A stretch of 64,000 nucleotides of DNA from an uncultured Clostridia bacterium (GCA_947623955.1 CANQIP010000007.1:1-64000); one strand, 5' to 3'; positions 18,323 to 28,744 are shown, counted from the first letter of the stretch. A program made the numbers and translations. The notes: generated from the letters alone by a model not told the origin.

Positions 18323-20023
18323 ATGAATGTATTATTCGCAACATCCGAATGTGCGCCCTTTGTAAAAACGGGCGGCTTGGGCGACGTAGCAGGTTCGCTC
18401 CCCGCGGTTCTGAGACAAAAGGGAGTTGACGCGAGAGTTATCCTGCCCTTGTACAAGTGCATACCGCAGGAGTACAAGGACAAGATGCGCTACATCGACC
18501 ACATCTATATCAATATCGGCTGGAGAAGTCAGTACGCGGGCGTGTTTGAGCTGGAGCATGACGGCTGTATCTACTATTTTGTGGATAACAAGTTCTACTT
18601 CAACGGCGACAAGCCCTACGACTATATCCACCTCGACTGCGAGAAGTTCATATTCTTCTCTAAGGCGGTGCTGTCGCTCTTGCCGACGATCGGTTTCAGA
18701 CCCGACGTTATAAACTGCAACGACTGGCAGACGGGCCCGATACCCGTGTTCCTCGACACGTTCCAGGACAATCCGTTCTTCCAAGGCATAAAGACGGTTA
18801 TGACGATACATAACCTCAAATTCCAGGGACGCTGGGATTTCAAGGCTATAAAGGACGTAATGGGCATAAGCGATTACTACTTCACCTCGGATAAGCTTGA
18901 ATTTTACCGTGACGCGAACCTCTTAAAGGGCGGCATGGTATACGCGAACAAGATTTCGACAGTAAGCGAAACGTACGCGGGCGAAATTCAGAGCGAGGAG
19001 TACGGCGAGGGTCTGCATAATCTTCTCCGCGCGAGAAGCGGCGACCTTATCGGTATAGTAAACGGCATATCCTACACGGACTGGGATCCCGCGAAGGATA
19101 AGATGATTTACAAGAATTACACTGCCAAGACCGTTCACAAGAACAAGGTCGAAAACAAGAAAAAGCTGCAGGAAGAACTCGGACTTCCCGTAGATCCCGA
19201 CAAGATGATGATAGGCGTTGTTTCGCGCCTTACCGACCAGAAGGGCTTTGACCTTGTGGCGTACAAGATGGAGCAGCTTTGCGAGGGCGGCGCGCAGGTA
19301 GTCGTTCTCGGAACGGGCGACGAAAAGTACGAAAATCTGTTCAGACATTACGCGTGGAAGTATCCCGACCGTTTCTCGGCACAGATTTACTTCTCGAACG
19401 AAATGTCGCACAAGATTTACGCCGCGTCCGACGCGTTCCTCATGCCGTCGCGGTTCGAGCCGTGCGGACTGTCGCAGCTTATAAGCCTTCGTTACGGCAC
19501 GGTTCCTATCGTGCGCGAGACGGGCGGCTTAAAGGACACCGTACAGCCGTACAATGAGTACACGGGCGAGGGCACGGGCTTTTCGTTCGCGAACTACAAC
19601 GCAGACGAGATGATGAACATTATCTGGTACGCAATGCAGATTTACTACGACAGAAAAGACGAGTGGAACAACATTGTCGATAACGGCATGGCTATGGACT
19701 ACTCGTGGAATGTTTCGGCAGACAAGTACATCAAGATGTACCGCGATTTGACGGGTATCTACGACGAACCCGCTGCCGAGCCGGCGAAGAAAAAAGCTCC
19801 GGCAAAAAAGACGGCGGCAAAGAAAAAGACGTCCGACTTTGACAAAAACATCAAGGCGGATGCCGAAAAAGCCACGGAAAAAGCGGTTAAATCACGCAAG
19901 GAGCCGGAAGTAGTCAAGGTGGAAAATCCGTTCGGCGAGGAAAAACCGGTCAAGAAAACAGCGGCAAAGAAAACAACGGCGAAAAAATCAACGGCAAAGA
20001 AAACAGGAAAAACAAAGAAATAA
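18323..20023 (+). CDS. glgA: Glycogen synthase with long Lys/Ala-rich C-terminal tail
   Basis: SECAPFVKTGGLGDVAGSLP, GT5 motifs; tail of about 85 aa ending KKTAAKKTTAKKSTAKKTGKTKK. Confidence 0.96.
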   Translation: MNVLFATSECAPFVKTGGLGDVAGSLPAVLRQKGVDARVILPLYKCIPQEYKDKMRYIDHIYINIGWRSQYAGVFELEHDGCIYYFVDNKFYFNGDKPYDYIHLDCEKFIFFSKAVLSLLPTIGFRPDVINCNDWQTGPIPVFLDTFQDNPFFQGIKTVMTIHNLKFQGRWDFKAIKDVMGISDYYFTSDKLEFYRDANLLKGGMVYANKISTVSETYAGEIQSEEYGEGLHNLLRARSGDLIGIVNGISYTDWDPAKDKMIYKNYTAKTVHKNKVENKKKLQEELGLPVDPDKMMIGVVSRLTDQKGFDLVAYKMEQLCEGGAQVVVLGTGDEKYENLFRHYAWKYPDRFSAQIYFSNEMSHKIYAASDAFLMPSRFEPCGLSQLISLRYGTVPIVRETGGLKDTVQPYNEYTGEGTGFSFANYNADEMMNIIWYAMQIYYDRKDEWNNIVDNGMAMDYSWNVSADKYIKMYRDLTGIYDEPAAEPAKKKAPAKKTAAKKKTSDFDKNIKADAEKATEKAVKSRKEPEVVKVENPFGEEKPVKKTAAKKTTAKKSTAKKTGKTKK

Positions 20024-20042
20024 GTAAAAGGGGTTTTATAAT

Positions 20043-22514
20043 ATGGCACAGGCTAAAACATCAAAGCTCACCGCCTCCGAAGAGGCGCTGAAGAACGAAA
20101 TTATAGGCAAGGTAAGACGGCATTTCGGTAAGGGCATGGAGGACGCTACTCCGCACATGATTTACACCGCGTGCGCTCTCACCGTGCGCGACCAAATCAT
20201 GGAACAGTGGTCGAAGTCGCACAAGGTGGTAAGAGACAAGGGTTCAAAAAAGCTTTATTATCTTTCCTTCGAGTTCCTCATGGGCAGACTTTTAAGCACA
20301 AACATTTTGAACCTGATGCAGACAAAGGCATATCAGAACGTGCTTGCCGACCTCGGCTACACGTTTAACGAGATTGCCGAAATGGAAAACGACGCGGGTC
20401 TCGGCAACGGCGGTCTCGGCAGACTTGCCGCGTGCTTTATCGACTCGCTCACAACGCTCGACCTGCCGGCTTACGGCTGCTCGATACGTTACGAGCACGG
20501 TCTGTTCCGTCAGAAGATAGTTGAGGGCTACCAGACGGAGCTCCCCGACTCATGGCTTGAAAACGGCAACGCGTGGGAGATAGCGCGTCCGGAGGAGGCT
20601 GTAAAGGTACACTTCGGCGGCAGCGTCGAAACGGTATGGAACGACGGTAAGGCTGAGATAAAGTACCATAACGCGAGAACAGTTCTCGCCGTGCCTTACG
20701 ATGTTCCGCTTGTGGGCTACAACTCAAAAATCGTAAACAAACTGAGACTTTGGGGCGCGACCGTTCCGAACGACTATGACTTCGTAAATTACAACCAGGA
20801 CACGTTTAACCGCGTAATGGAGGCGAAGGCGATAGCGCAGAGAATTTCTGGCATCCTTTACCCCGACGACACGACCGACGAGGGTAAGAGACTTCGTTTG
20901 AGCCAGCAGTATTTCCTCGTATCAGCCACGCTGCAGTGGATTTTGAGAGAGTTTGAGGAAAGAAACGGCGTAAACTGGTCGAAACTCCCCGACAAGGTCG
21001 TAATTCACATAAACGACACGCACCCGACGCTTGCGATACCCGAGATGATGCGCCTTCTCATGGACGAGAAGGGTCTGGGCTGGGACGAGGCGTGGGAAAT
21101 CGTGACGCACGTGTTCGCGTACACGAACCACACCGTAATGAGCGAGGCTCTCGAAAAGTGGAACGAAAACATGTTCCGTTCGCTTATGCCGAGAATATAC
21201 GAGATAGTCGCCGAAATCAACCGCCGTCTTATGGAAAAGCTCCGCGCGGTATACGGCGACGACCAAGGCAAGCTAGATTGGATGGCTGTTATCGCGAACG
21301 GTCAGGTCAACATGGCTAACCTCTGTCTTGCGAGCTGCTTTGCCGTAAACGGCGTGTCGCAGCTGCACACGCAGATACTTAAGGACGATATTTTCCATGA
21401 TTATTACGTGCTTGATCCGGATCGTTTCCACGCGATAACGAACGGTATCACGTTCAGAAGATGGATAGCCAACTGTAACCCCGCCCTTACAAAGCTTATC
21501 GACTCAAAGATAGGCAAGGGCTGGCTCAAAGACGCGGATAAGCTCGCGGAGCTCGCGAAGTACGCGAAGGATAAGGACTTCCAGAAGAAGTTTGACAAGA
21601 TCAAGCGTGACAACAAAGCCGCGCTCGCGGAGTATATCAAGGAGCATAACGGCGTTGAGGTCAACCCCGACTCGATATTTGACGTGCAGTGCAAGAGACT
21701 TCACGAGTACAAGCGTCAGATGATGAACGTACTCCACATAATCGCGGAGTATAACAAGCTGCTTGAGGATCCCAAGTACTTAAAGAACTTCTATCCCAAG
21801 ACGTATATATTCGGCGCGAAAGCCGCGCCGGGCTACGTGAGAGCGAAGAATATTATAAAGCTTATAAACTCTATCGCCGATATAATCAACAACGACAAGC
21901 GTATCGAGGATAAGATAAAGGTAGTATTTATCGAGAACTACGGCGTTTCGATAGCGGAGAAAATCGTTACCGCCGCCGATGTGTCGGAGCAGATTTCGAC
22001 CGCCGGCAAGGAGGCGTCGGGTACGGGCTGCATGAAGTTTATGCTTAACGGCGCGCTTACAATAGGAACGCTCGACGGCGCGAACGTCGAAATGGCTGAA
22101 AAGGTGGGCAAGGATAACATCTACATCTTCGGTCTTAAGGATGACGAGGTTGCCGCGAGACTTAAGTACCCCGGCAGCGACGAGGTAAAGCACATTTACT
22201 CCACAAACGCGTCGCTGCGCCGTGCGCTTGAAATGCTCATAGACGGCAGCATTATCCCGGGTAACACGACGATATTCAGCGACCTGTACAACACGCTGCT
22301 GTTCGGCGACTACGGCTACCCCGACACGTACATGGTACTGCGCGACTTCGAGGATTACATGAAGACGCAGGAGATAATCTCGGAGGACTATAAGAACAGA
22401 GATAAATGGCTTGAAATGGCTATTATGAACACGGCTATGTCGGGCTTTTTCTCCAGCGACCGTACCATTAAGGAGTACAACGACCAAATCTGGCACTTAA
22501 AGCCGATAAAGTAA
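20043..22514 (+). CDS. glgP: Glycogen phosphorylase
   Basis: LGNGGLGRLAACFIDSL; EASGTGCMKFMLNGALTIGTLDGAN. Confidence 0.98.
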   Translation: MAQAKTSKLTASEEALKNEIIGKVRRHFGKGMEDATPHMIYTACALTVRDQIMEQWSKSHKVVRDKGSKKLYYLSFEFLMGRLLSTNILNLMQTKAYQNVLADLGYTFNEIAEMENDAGLGNGGLGRLAACFIDSLTTLDLPAYGCSIRYEHGLFRQKIVEGYQTELPDSWLENGNAWEIARPEEAVKVHFGGSVETVWNDGKAEIKYHNARTVLAVPYDVPLVGYNSKIVNKLRLWGATVPNDYDFVNYNQDTFNRVMEAKAIAQRISGILYPDDTTDEGKRLRLSQQYFLVSATLQWILREFEERNGVNWSKLPDKVVIHINDTHPTLAIPEMMRLLMDEKGLGWDEAWEIVTHVFAYTNHTVMSEALEKWNENMFRSLMPRIYEIVAEINRRLMEKLRAVYGDDQGKLDWMAVIANGQVNMANLCLASCFAVNGVSQLHTQILKDDIFHDYYVLDPDRFHAITNGITFRRWIANCNPALTKLIDSKIGKGWLKDADKLAELAKYAKDKDFQKKFDKIKRDNKAALAEYIKEHNGVEVNPDSIFDVQCKRLHEYKRQMMNVLHIIAEYNKLLEDPKYLKNFYPKTYIFGAKAAPGYVRAKNIIKLINSIADIINNDKRIEDKIKVVFIENYGVSIAEKIVTAADVSEQISTAGKEASGTGCMKFMLNGALTIGTLDGANVEMAEKVGKDNIYIFGLKDDEVAARLKYPGSDEVKHIYSTNASLRRALEMLIDGSIIPGNTTIFSDLYNTLLFGDYGYPDTYMVLRDFEDYMKTQEIISEDYKNRDKWLEMAIMNTAMSGFFSSDRTIKEYNDQIWHLKPIK

Positions 22515-22544
22515 TTTTAACCCCCTCGAAAGAGGGGGTTAAAA
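22515..22544 (+). terminator. Terminator after glgP
   Basis: ttttaaccccctcgaaagagggggttaaaa hairpin. Confidence 0.55.
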
Positions 22545-22578
22545 TGTGTAAGGTGATTATTTCCCGTAGGAGGATTTT

Positions 22579-24507
22579 ATGGATATAGAGCATAATTCGC
22601 GTGAAAAATTTTACCGCCGTCCGTTCGGCGCGGTCACGTGCGGCACGGAGATACGTCTGCGTCTCGCGGTGTACGGCGCGGGCATACCGTCGGAGGTAAA
22701 GCTTGTCTATAAAGAGGACGGCAAGGACGAACGCCGCGCCGATATGTCGTACGCGTTCGATATAAACGGCAACTGCATATACACGGTAAAAATAAAAATG
22801 CCCGAAAAGGCGGGGCTTATATGGTACTATTTCGAGCTTAAAACCGACCGCGGCATGGTATACTACGGCAACAACTGCCGTCAGCTCGGCGGCAAGGGTG
22901 AAATGAGTTTTGAAAAGCCCGCCAACTCATATCAGATAACGGTTTACAACGAGGACTACAAAACGCCCGAATGGTTCAAAACGGGTATCGCGTATCAGAT
23001 TTTCCCCGACCGTTTTTACAACGGCAACGAGGACGGCTCGTTCCTCGGCAGCCGCACCGATATAATAAAGCGCGAATGGGGCGAACAGCCGTACTACAAA
23101 GCCGAGCAGTTCGGCGGAGAGTACCTCGCGAACGACTTCTACGGCGGCAATCTGAAGGGTATTATTAAAAAGTTGCCGTATCTGAGCGATTTGGGAATTT
23201 CGGTCATATATCTGAACCCGATTTTCAGGGCGTACTCCAACCACAAATACGACACGGGCAATTATGAGGAAATAGACCCGATGTTCGGCGACGAGGAAAC
23301 GTTTAAGGAACTGTGCGCCGAGGCGAAAAAGCTCGGCATACGCGTAATTCTCGACGGCGTGTTCAACCACACCGGCTCGGACAGCAAATACTTCAACAAA
23401 AAGGGCAAGTATGACAGCGTGGGCGCGTTCCAGTCGCAGGACTCGCCGTATTACACGTGGTACCGCTTTATGGACTGGCCCAACGTGTACGAGTCGTGGT
23501 GGGGCATGACGACGCTCCCGCAGGTCGAGGAACACAGCGAGGAACTCAGAAAATACCTGTTGTCCGACAAAAATGCAATCGTGAAAAAGTGGATAAGAAA
23601 CGGCGCGTCGGGCTGGAGACTTGACGTTGTGGACGAACTGCCCGGCTTTTTCGTGAAGGAGCTGCGCAGGGAAATAAAGAGCGTGGACGAGGACGCCGTG
23701 ATAATCGGCGAGGTGTGGGAGGACGCTTCGCACAAGACCGCTTACGGCGAGAGACGCGAATATTTTCTCGGCGGCGAGCTTGACGGCGTAATGAACTACC
23801 CCATGCGTAACGCGCTCATAGACGCGTCGCTCGGCAGAATTGACGCGGCGGGTCTCGACGAAAGACTTATGAGTTTAAAGGAAAATTACCCCGCGCCCGC
23901 TTACTATTCGCTGCTCAACATGGTGACGAGCCACGACGTTGAGAGAATAATGACGCTTATGGGCGACGCGCCGTCAAAGCATGACGTCGATAAGGAATAT
24001 CAGGCGCATTTTAAACTCGACGGCTACGCATTGGAGCTTGCGCGTGAAAGAGCGACGCTCGTTTTGGGCTTGCAGATGACGCTCCCGGGTGTGCCGTGCA
24101 TTTTCTACGGCGACGAGATAGGTATGCAGGGCTACGGCGACCCGTTCTGCCGCGCGACCTTCCCGTGGGACGGTATAGACGAGATCGACCCCGACGGACT
24201 TGTGCGGACGCGCTACAAGAACATGATAACTCTGCGCAATATGTCAAAGGCATTCTCGATAGGCGAGTTTGAAAGCGTGTACACCATAGGCAGCGTTTAC
24301 GCGTTTTTGAGACGCTACGAGGACGAAAGTTTTCTTGTAATAGTGAATTTCAGCGCCGGCACGGAAAAGGTGAGAGTTGACGCGGCGCGTTACGGCATAC
24401 GTAAGATCGTCGGTATAACGCTTGACGCTGAAACCACCGAGTCGAGTGACGGCATTTTCTATATCGAGATACCGCGCCACTTCCTTAAGGTATATAAAAC
24501 CGAATAA
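22579..24507 (+). CDS. GH13 alpha-glycosidase (neopullulanase/cyclomaltodextrinase-like)
   Basis: IFPDRFYNG, VILDGVFNHTG, GWRLDVVDELP, PGVPCIFYGDEIGMQG. Confidence 0.9.
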   Translation: MDIEHNSREKFYRRPFGAVTCGTEIRLRLAVYGAGIPSEVKLVYKEDGKDERRADMSYAFDINGNCIYTVKIKMPEKAGLIWYYFELKTDRGMVYYGNNCRQLGGKGEMSFEKPANSYQITVYNEDYKTPEWFKTGIAYQIFPDRFYNGNEDGSFLGSRTDIIKREWGEQPYYKAEQFGGEYLANDFYGGNLKGIIKKLPYLSDLGISVIYLNPIFRAYSNHKYDTGNYEEIDPMFGDEETFKELCAEAKKLGIRVILDGVFNHTGSDSKYFNKKGKYDSVGAFQSQDSPYYTWYRFMDWPNVYESWWGMTTLPQVEEHSEELRKYLLSDKNAIVKKWIRNGASGWRLDVVDELPGFFVKELRREIKSVDEDAVIIGEVWEDASHKTAYGERREYFLGGELDGVMNYPMRNALIDASLGRIDAAGLDERLMSLKENYPAPAYYSLLNMVTSHDVERIMTLMGDAPSKHDVDKEYQAHFKLDGYALELARERATLVLGLQMTLPGVPCIFYGDEIGMQGYGDPFCRATFPWDGIDEIDPDGLVRTRYKNMITLRNMSKAFSIGEFESVYTIGSVYAFLRRYEDESFLVIVNFSAGTEKVRVDAARYGIRKIVGITLDAETTESSDGIFYIEIPRHFLKVYKTE

Positions 24508-24535
24508 AAAAACTTCCCGAAAGGGAAGTTTTTTT
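24506..24535. terminator. Bidirectional terminator
   Basis: aaaaaaaCTTCCCgaaaGGGAAGttttttt. Confidence 0.85.
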
Positions 24536-24555
24536 CTGCGCAATTTCACCGTATA

Positions 24556-26967
24556 TTACTCATATCCGAAAAACTCGTTCGCGTAATGCACGGACGAGAG
24601 CGCGTCGGGGCAGTACTTGTCCGCGCCTATCATATCGGCGTACTCCTGCGTCAGCACCGCGCCGCCGACCCATATTTTCGCGTCAAGACCAGCCTTACGC
24701 ACGGCTTTAATCGTTTCCTCCATGCTTACGACCGTCGTTGTCATAAGCGCAGACAGTCCGCAAAGGTGAATATCGTTCTTTTTTAATTCCTCCACGACCG
24801 TCTCGGGCGGCACGTCCTTGCCGAGGTCGTGTACCTCGTAGCCGTAATTTTCCAAAAGCACTTTTACTATATTTTTACCTATATCGTGAATGTCGCCCTT
24901 TACCGTTGCGACAATTATTTTACCGCGGCTTTCACGCTCCTTACCGCTTTTCGCGAGATGCTCCTTTATAGCCTCGAACGACGACGCGACCGTTTCCGCG
25001 CTCATCATAAGCTGCGGCAAAAACATCGCGCCTTTTTCAAATTCGCGTCCGACGACGTTTAAAGCCTCGACGAGCACGCCGCTTACAAGCTCCATAGGAT
25101 CGGTCGTTTCGAGCTGCTTTACCGTCTCGTCATACGCCGCGTCCTTAAGACCTTTTACAATTATGTCAAAAAGCGGGTTCGCGTTTTCCGACTTTTCCTC
25201 GGTTTTGTTTTCACGCGTCACCGTCGTTTCCGACTTCGTACCCGCGTACGCCGCAACGTAATCCGCGCAGTCGCGGTCGTGGCACGAGAGAGCCATGTAT
25301 GCGCGGTACGTGTTCATCATCGCGTCGGCGCACGGGTTTATTATGCACGCGTCAAGCCCCGAGTGGAGCGCGAGCGCAAAGAAAGTGCCGTTTACAATCT
25401 CGCGGCGCGGCAGTCCGAATGATATGTTTGACACGCCGAGAGTGGTACAAAGTCCGAGTTCGTTCTTGATTTTCGCGAGCGCCTTAATCGTTTCCGCCGA
25501 TTCGCGCTGCTGCGCCGATATGGTGAGCGTAAGCGCGTCCATTACGAGGTTTTTCGGCTTAATGCCGTATTCCTCGGCGCGGGAGCGTATTTTTTTCGCT
25601 ATTTCCACGCGCTCGTCGGCTGTCGGCGGTATGCCGTTTTCGTCGAGGCACAGCCCGACGAGCACGCCGCCGTACTTTTTCACAATCGGCATAATCGCCC
25701 GTATGCTTTCCTCTTTGCCGTTCACGGAGTTTACCATCGGCTTGCCGTTGTAAATCCTCAGAGCGCGTTCGACCGTCACAGGGTCGGAGCTGTCTATCTG
25801 CAGCGGCAGATTTACAGCCGCGCTTATCGCCTTAACGGCGCGCTCCATCATCGCGCACTCGTCTATTTCGGGCAGCCCGACGTTCACGTCGAGTATGTGC
25901 GCGCCCGCGTCACGCTGCGCGAACGCCTCGCCGAGAATGTAGTTAATATCGCCGCCGCGAAGTGCGTCCTTAAACTTTTTCTTGCCCGTCGGGTTTATTC
26001 TCTCACCGACGATTTTCGGCGATTCGCCGAGCACGACGGTCTTTGAATACGACGCGACTACGGTAATATTTTTTTCCTCCACGATTGGCTTGTACGCGCC
26101 GCACCGTTTCGCAAGACGGCGTATATGCTCCGGCGTTGTGCCGCAGCAGCCGCCCAGCACCGACGCGCCGAGCCGTGCCATTCTTTCACTTTGCACGGCA
26201 AATTCCTCCGGCGACACCTTGTACACCGTTTCGCCGTTTTCTATCTGCGGCAGACCTGCGTTCGGCTGCGCCATTATGGGTATCGACGAAACGGCTGCAA
26301 GCTCTTCCATCATCTCGCCTATCTGCTCCGGACCGAGACCGCAGTTTATACCGACGCAGTCAACGCCCAGACCCTCCATAATCGCCGACATGACCTTCAC
26401 GTCGCCGCCCGTGAGCGTCTTGTGGCTTTCGTCGAACGTCATTGTGCAGAACACGGGGAGAGACGTATTTTCCTTCACCGCCAGTACAGCCGCCTTCGCC
26501 TCCAGCGTGTCGGACATCGTTTCGATTATCACCAAATCCGCGCCGCACCTTTCGGCAGTTTTCGCGATAGAGCCGAACGCCGCGCAGCAGTCGTCGAACG
26601 ACAGTTCGCCAAGCGGCTCCAAAAGAGAACCGCAGGGCCCCATATCGAACGCGACAAAACGTGGCTTGTCCTCCGATTGGTAACGGCTCACGGCTTTTTT
26701 CGCGCAGCCTACCGCAGCCGCGATTATAACGTCAATACCCGCGTCAGTTTCAAGCTTTAAAGGGTTCGCGCCGAACGTGTTTGTCGTGATAATATCCGCG
26801 CCCGCGTCGAGATATTCGGAATGTATTTTTTCTATAAGCTCGGGGTTTGTCAGATTGAGTGTTTCGGGGATTTCACCCGCACCCATACCGTTTTTTTGCA
26901 GCATTGTACCCATGCCGCCGTCGAAAAACAGCAGCTTTTTACCGAGCAATTCTCTTATATTCGCCAT
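24556..26967 (-). CDS. metH: Cobalamin-dependent methionine synthase, lacking the C-terminal reactivation domain
   Basis: Homocysteine-binding (GGCCGTTPEHI), pterin-binding and B12-binding (GDIHDIGKNIV) domains; 803 aa, ends after the B12 domain. Confidence 0.92.
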   Translation of the reverse strand: MANIRELLGKKLLFFDGGMGTMLQKNGMGAGEIPETLNLTNPELIEKIHSEYLDAGADIITTNTFGANPLKLETDAGIDVIIAAAVGCAKKAVSRYQSEDKPRFVAFDMGPCGSLLEPLGELSFDDCCAAFGSIAKTAERCGADLVIIETMSDTLEAKAAVLAVKENTSLPVFCTMTFDESHKTLTGGDVKVMSAIMEGLGVDCVGINCGLGPEQIGEMMEELAAVSSIPIMAQPNAGLPQIENGETVYKVSPEEFAVQSERMARLGASVLGGCCGTTPEHIRRLAKRCGAYKPIVEEKNITVVASYSKTVVLGESPKIVGERINPTGKKKFKDALRGGDINYILGEAFAQRDAGAHILDVNVGLPEIDECAMMERAVKAISAAVNLPLQIDSSDPVTVERALRIYNGKPMVNSVNGKEESIRAIMPIVKKYGGVLVGLCLDENGIPPTADERVEIAKKIRSRAEEYGIKPKNLVMDALTLTISAQQRESAETIKALAKIKNELGLCTTLGVSNISFGLPRREIVNGTFFALALHSGLDACIINPCADAMMNTYRAYMALSCHDRDCADYVAAYAGTKSETTVTRENKTEEKSENANPLFDIIVKGLKDAAYDETVKQLETTDPMELVSGVLVEALNVVGREFEKGAMFLPQLMMSAETVASSFEAIKEHLAKSGKERESRGKIIVATVKGDIHDIGKNIVKVLLENYGYEVHDLGKDVPPETVVEELKKNDIHLCGLSALMTTTVVSMEETIKAVRKAGLDAKIWVGGAVLTQEYADMIGADKYCPDALSSVHYANEFFGYE

Positions 26968-26981
26968 ACGCGTTACTCCCT

Positions 26982-27848
26982 TCAGAACAGGCTGCTGACA
27001 ACCGTGACAATCTTTTCCGCGATTTCGGGCTTGTTCATCGTGTATATGTGTATGCCGTCGGCGTCGTTTGACAAAAGGTCTATAATCTGCTCCACCGCAT
27101 ACGCGATACCCGCCTGCTTTAACGCGTCGGGGTTATCCCGGTACTTCGAGATTATCCTCAAAAACTTCACCGGCATCGACGAGCCGCCCGACAAAATCGC
27201 CATGCGCTGTATCTGACCCGCGCTCGTCAGCGGCATAATGCCCGGATTGATCGGCACGTTTATGCCCTTTTTAACGCACCTGTCGCGGAACGCGTAAAAC
27301 TTGTCGTTGTCAAAAAACATCTGCGTCACGAGGAAGTCCGCGCCCGCGTCAACCTTGATTTTGAGGTTGTCAATATCCGCGTCGAGACTGTCCGAGTCGG
27401 GGTGACCCTCGGGGTAGCACGCACCGCCGACGCAGAAACCGCCGTATCCCCTAATTTCCTCTATAAGCTCCGACGCGTACTTGTAGCCGGGGAAAAGCTG
27501 ACCGTAATAGTCCTTCGGCTTGTCTCCGCGCAGCGCGAGAATATTATCTATGCCGAGAGCGCGGTACTCGTCAAGACGCTCCTTTACCGCCTCTCTCGTG
27601 TTCGCTACGCACGTAAGGTGCGCGAGCGACGGAACGGAAAGCGTGTCTTTAAGGTATGCCGCGATTTTAGCCGTGCTTTTACTGCCCGCGCCGCCCGCGC
27701 CGTACGTGACGCTCATGTAGTCTATCGGCAGATTTGACATTCTGTCCACCGCGCCGAGTACCGCGTCAAGTCCGCTGTCCTGTTTTGGCGGAAACACCTC
27801 GAACGACAGCACCGGCTTTTTCTTTTTGAATATATCCTTTATAAACAT
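26982..27848 (-). CDS. metF: 5,10-methylenetetrahydrofolate reductase
   Basis: LSFEVFPPKQ...YMSVTYGAGGAGSKSTAKIA; start at MFIKDIFKKK after GGAG. Confidence 0.93.
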   Translation of the reverse strand: MFIKDIFKKKKPVLSFEVFPPKQDSGLDAVLGAVDRMSNLPIDYMSVTYGAGGAGSKSTAKIAAYLKDTLSVPSLAHLTCVANTREAVKERLDEYRALGIDNILALRGDKPKDYYGQLFPGYKYASELIEEIRGYGGFCVGGACYPEGHPDSDSLDADIDNLKIKVDAGADFLVTQMFFDNDKFYAFRDRCVKKGINVPINPGIMPLTSAGQIQRMAILSGGSSMPVKFLRIISKYRDNPDALKQAGIAYAVEQIIDLLSNDADGIHIYTMNKPEIAEKIVTVVSSLF

Positions 27849-27882
27849 ACTGCTGCTCCTTATCGAATAATCATGCACTGTC

Positions 27883-27911
27883 ATTTTACCATAATTTGCG
27901 GACAATAACAA
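27883..27911 (-). promoter_or_regulatory. SigA-type promoter for metF-metH
   Basis: Minus strand TTGTTA-N17-TAAAAT. Confidence 0.5.
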
Positions 27912-27941
27912 GTGTAAAGCCGATTTTTGTTAAAATAAACG

Positions 27942-27970
27942 TTGCAAATATCGGATAATTATGGTATACT
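27942..27970 (+). promoter_or_regulatory. SigA-type promoter for the small membrane gene pair
   Basis: TTGCAA-N17-TATACT. Confidence 0.55.
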
Positions 27971-28000
27971 ATGAGGGTAAATTGTATTGAGGAGGAAATG

Positions 28001-28390
28001 AAAATGGCTTGTTTTTTGGTACCCGCCGCCGAGGCGGTAATCACGACCGCCGTTAAAAAGGGCGCGGACGTGTCGGCAAAAAATTCACATAAGGAGATAA
28101 AAAATCCGTTCATAAAGAGAATGAATTGGCTCAACAATATGCTGTGGGGCGGCAGCGCGCTTTTGGCGTTCGAGCATGTGTGGCATGGCGAGGTCGTGCC
28201 GTGGTTCCCGTTTTTGACGGCAGCTGAACAAGGTCCCGCCGCAATAGCCGAAATGCTCGGTGAAATGGCTGTGTCGGGCGTGGCGATGACTGCGCTTGTG
28301 ACGGCAGCGTGGGCGGCTATGGTCGTTGTGACGAATATCGCGCAAAAACGCGCCGCGCAGAGCGAGCTTACCGAGGGAGGTAACGCGTAA
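28001..28390 (+). CDS. Small multi-TM membrane protein of unknown function
   Basis: MKMACFLVPAAEAVITTAVKKGADV...; hydrophobic segments; TAATG overlap with the next gene. Confidence 0.75.
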   Translation, partial: KMACFLVPAAEAVITTAVKKGADVSAKNSHKEIKNPFIKRMNWLNNMLWGGSALLAFEHVWHGEVVPWFPFLTAAEQGPAAIAEMLGEMAVSGVAMTALVTAAWAAMVVVTNIAQKRAAQSELTEGGNA

Positions 28391-28701
28391 TGACGCTGCT
28401 TTTAACCGTTATCGCCGCGATAACGGCGACAGTAATCTGGTACGTACGACCTGCGAGCAAAATGAAGATAGGCACGCTGTGTCTCATGTACTGGGGCGCG
28501 TCGCTGATGTGGCTCGTGGACGCGGTTGTCGAGTATAGCGAGGTCGGCGCGGAGTATTTCACGCCTGCGGCGGCGGATATGCTGAACGACGCGTTTCTCG
28601 GACTGTCGGTAATCGTGCTCGGCATGGTTATATGGCTTGCCGTGCTGCTCATAAAAGATCCCGAGGGCAGGGTTAAGGCTATGCTTAAAGGTAAAAACTG
28701 A
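28390..28701 (+). CDS. Small membrane protein of unknown function, coupled to the upstream gene
   Basis: 103 aa, three hydrophobic segments. Confidence 0.75.
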   Translation: MTLLLTVIAAITATVIWYVRPASKMKIGTLCLMYWGASLMWLVDAVVEYSEVGAEYFTPAAADMLNDAFLGLSVIVLGMVIWLAVLLIKDPEGRVKAMLKGKN

Positions 28702-28706
28702 TACAT

Positions 28707-28744
28707 AAAGCGGTTTGACACAGCGCAAGCCGCTTTAATTTTTA
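28707..28744 (+). terminator. Terminator after the small membrane pair
   Basis: AAAGCGGtttgacacagcgcaagCCGCTTTaattttt. Confidence 0.6.

Noticed and set aside
27849-27911. SAM or cobalamin riboswitch upstream of metF-metH
   Set aside because: Predicted leader is only about 30 nt and shows no riboswitch core motif.
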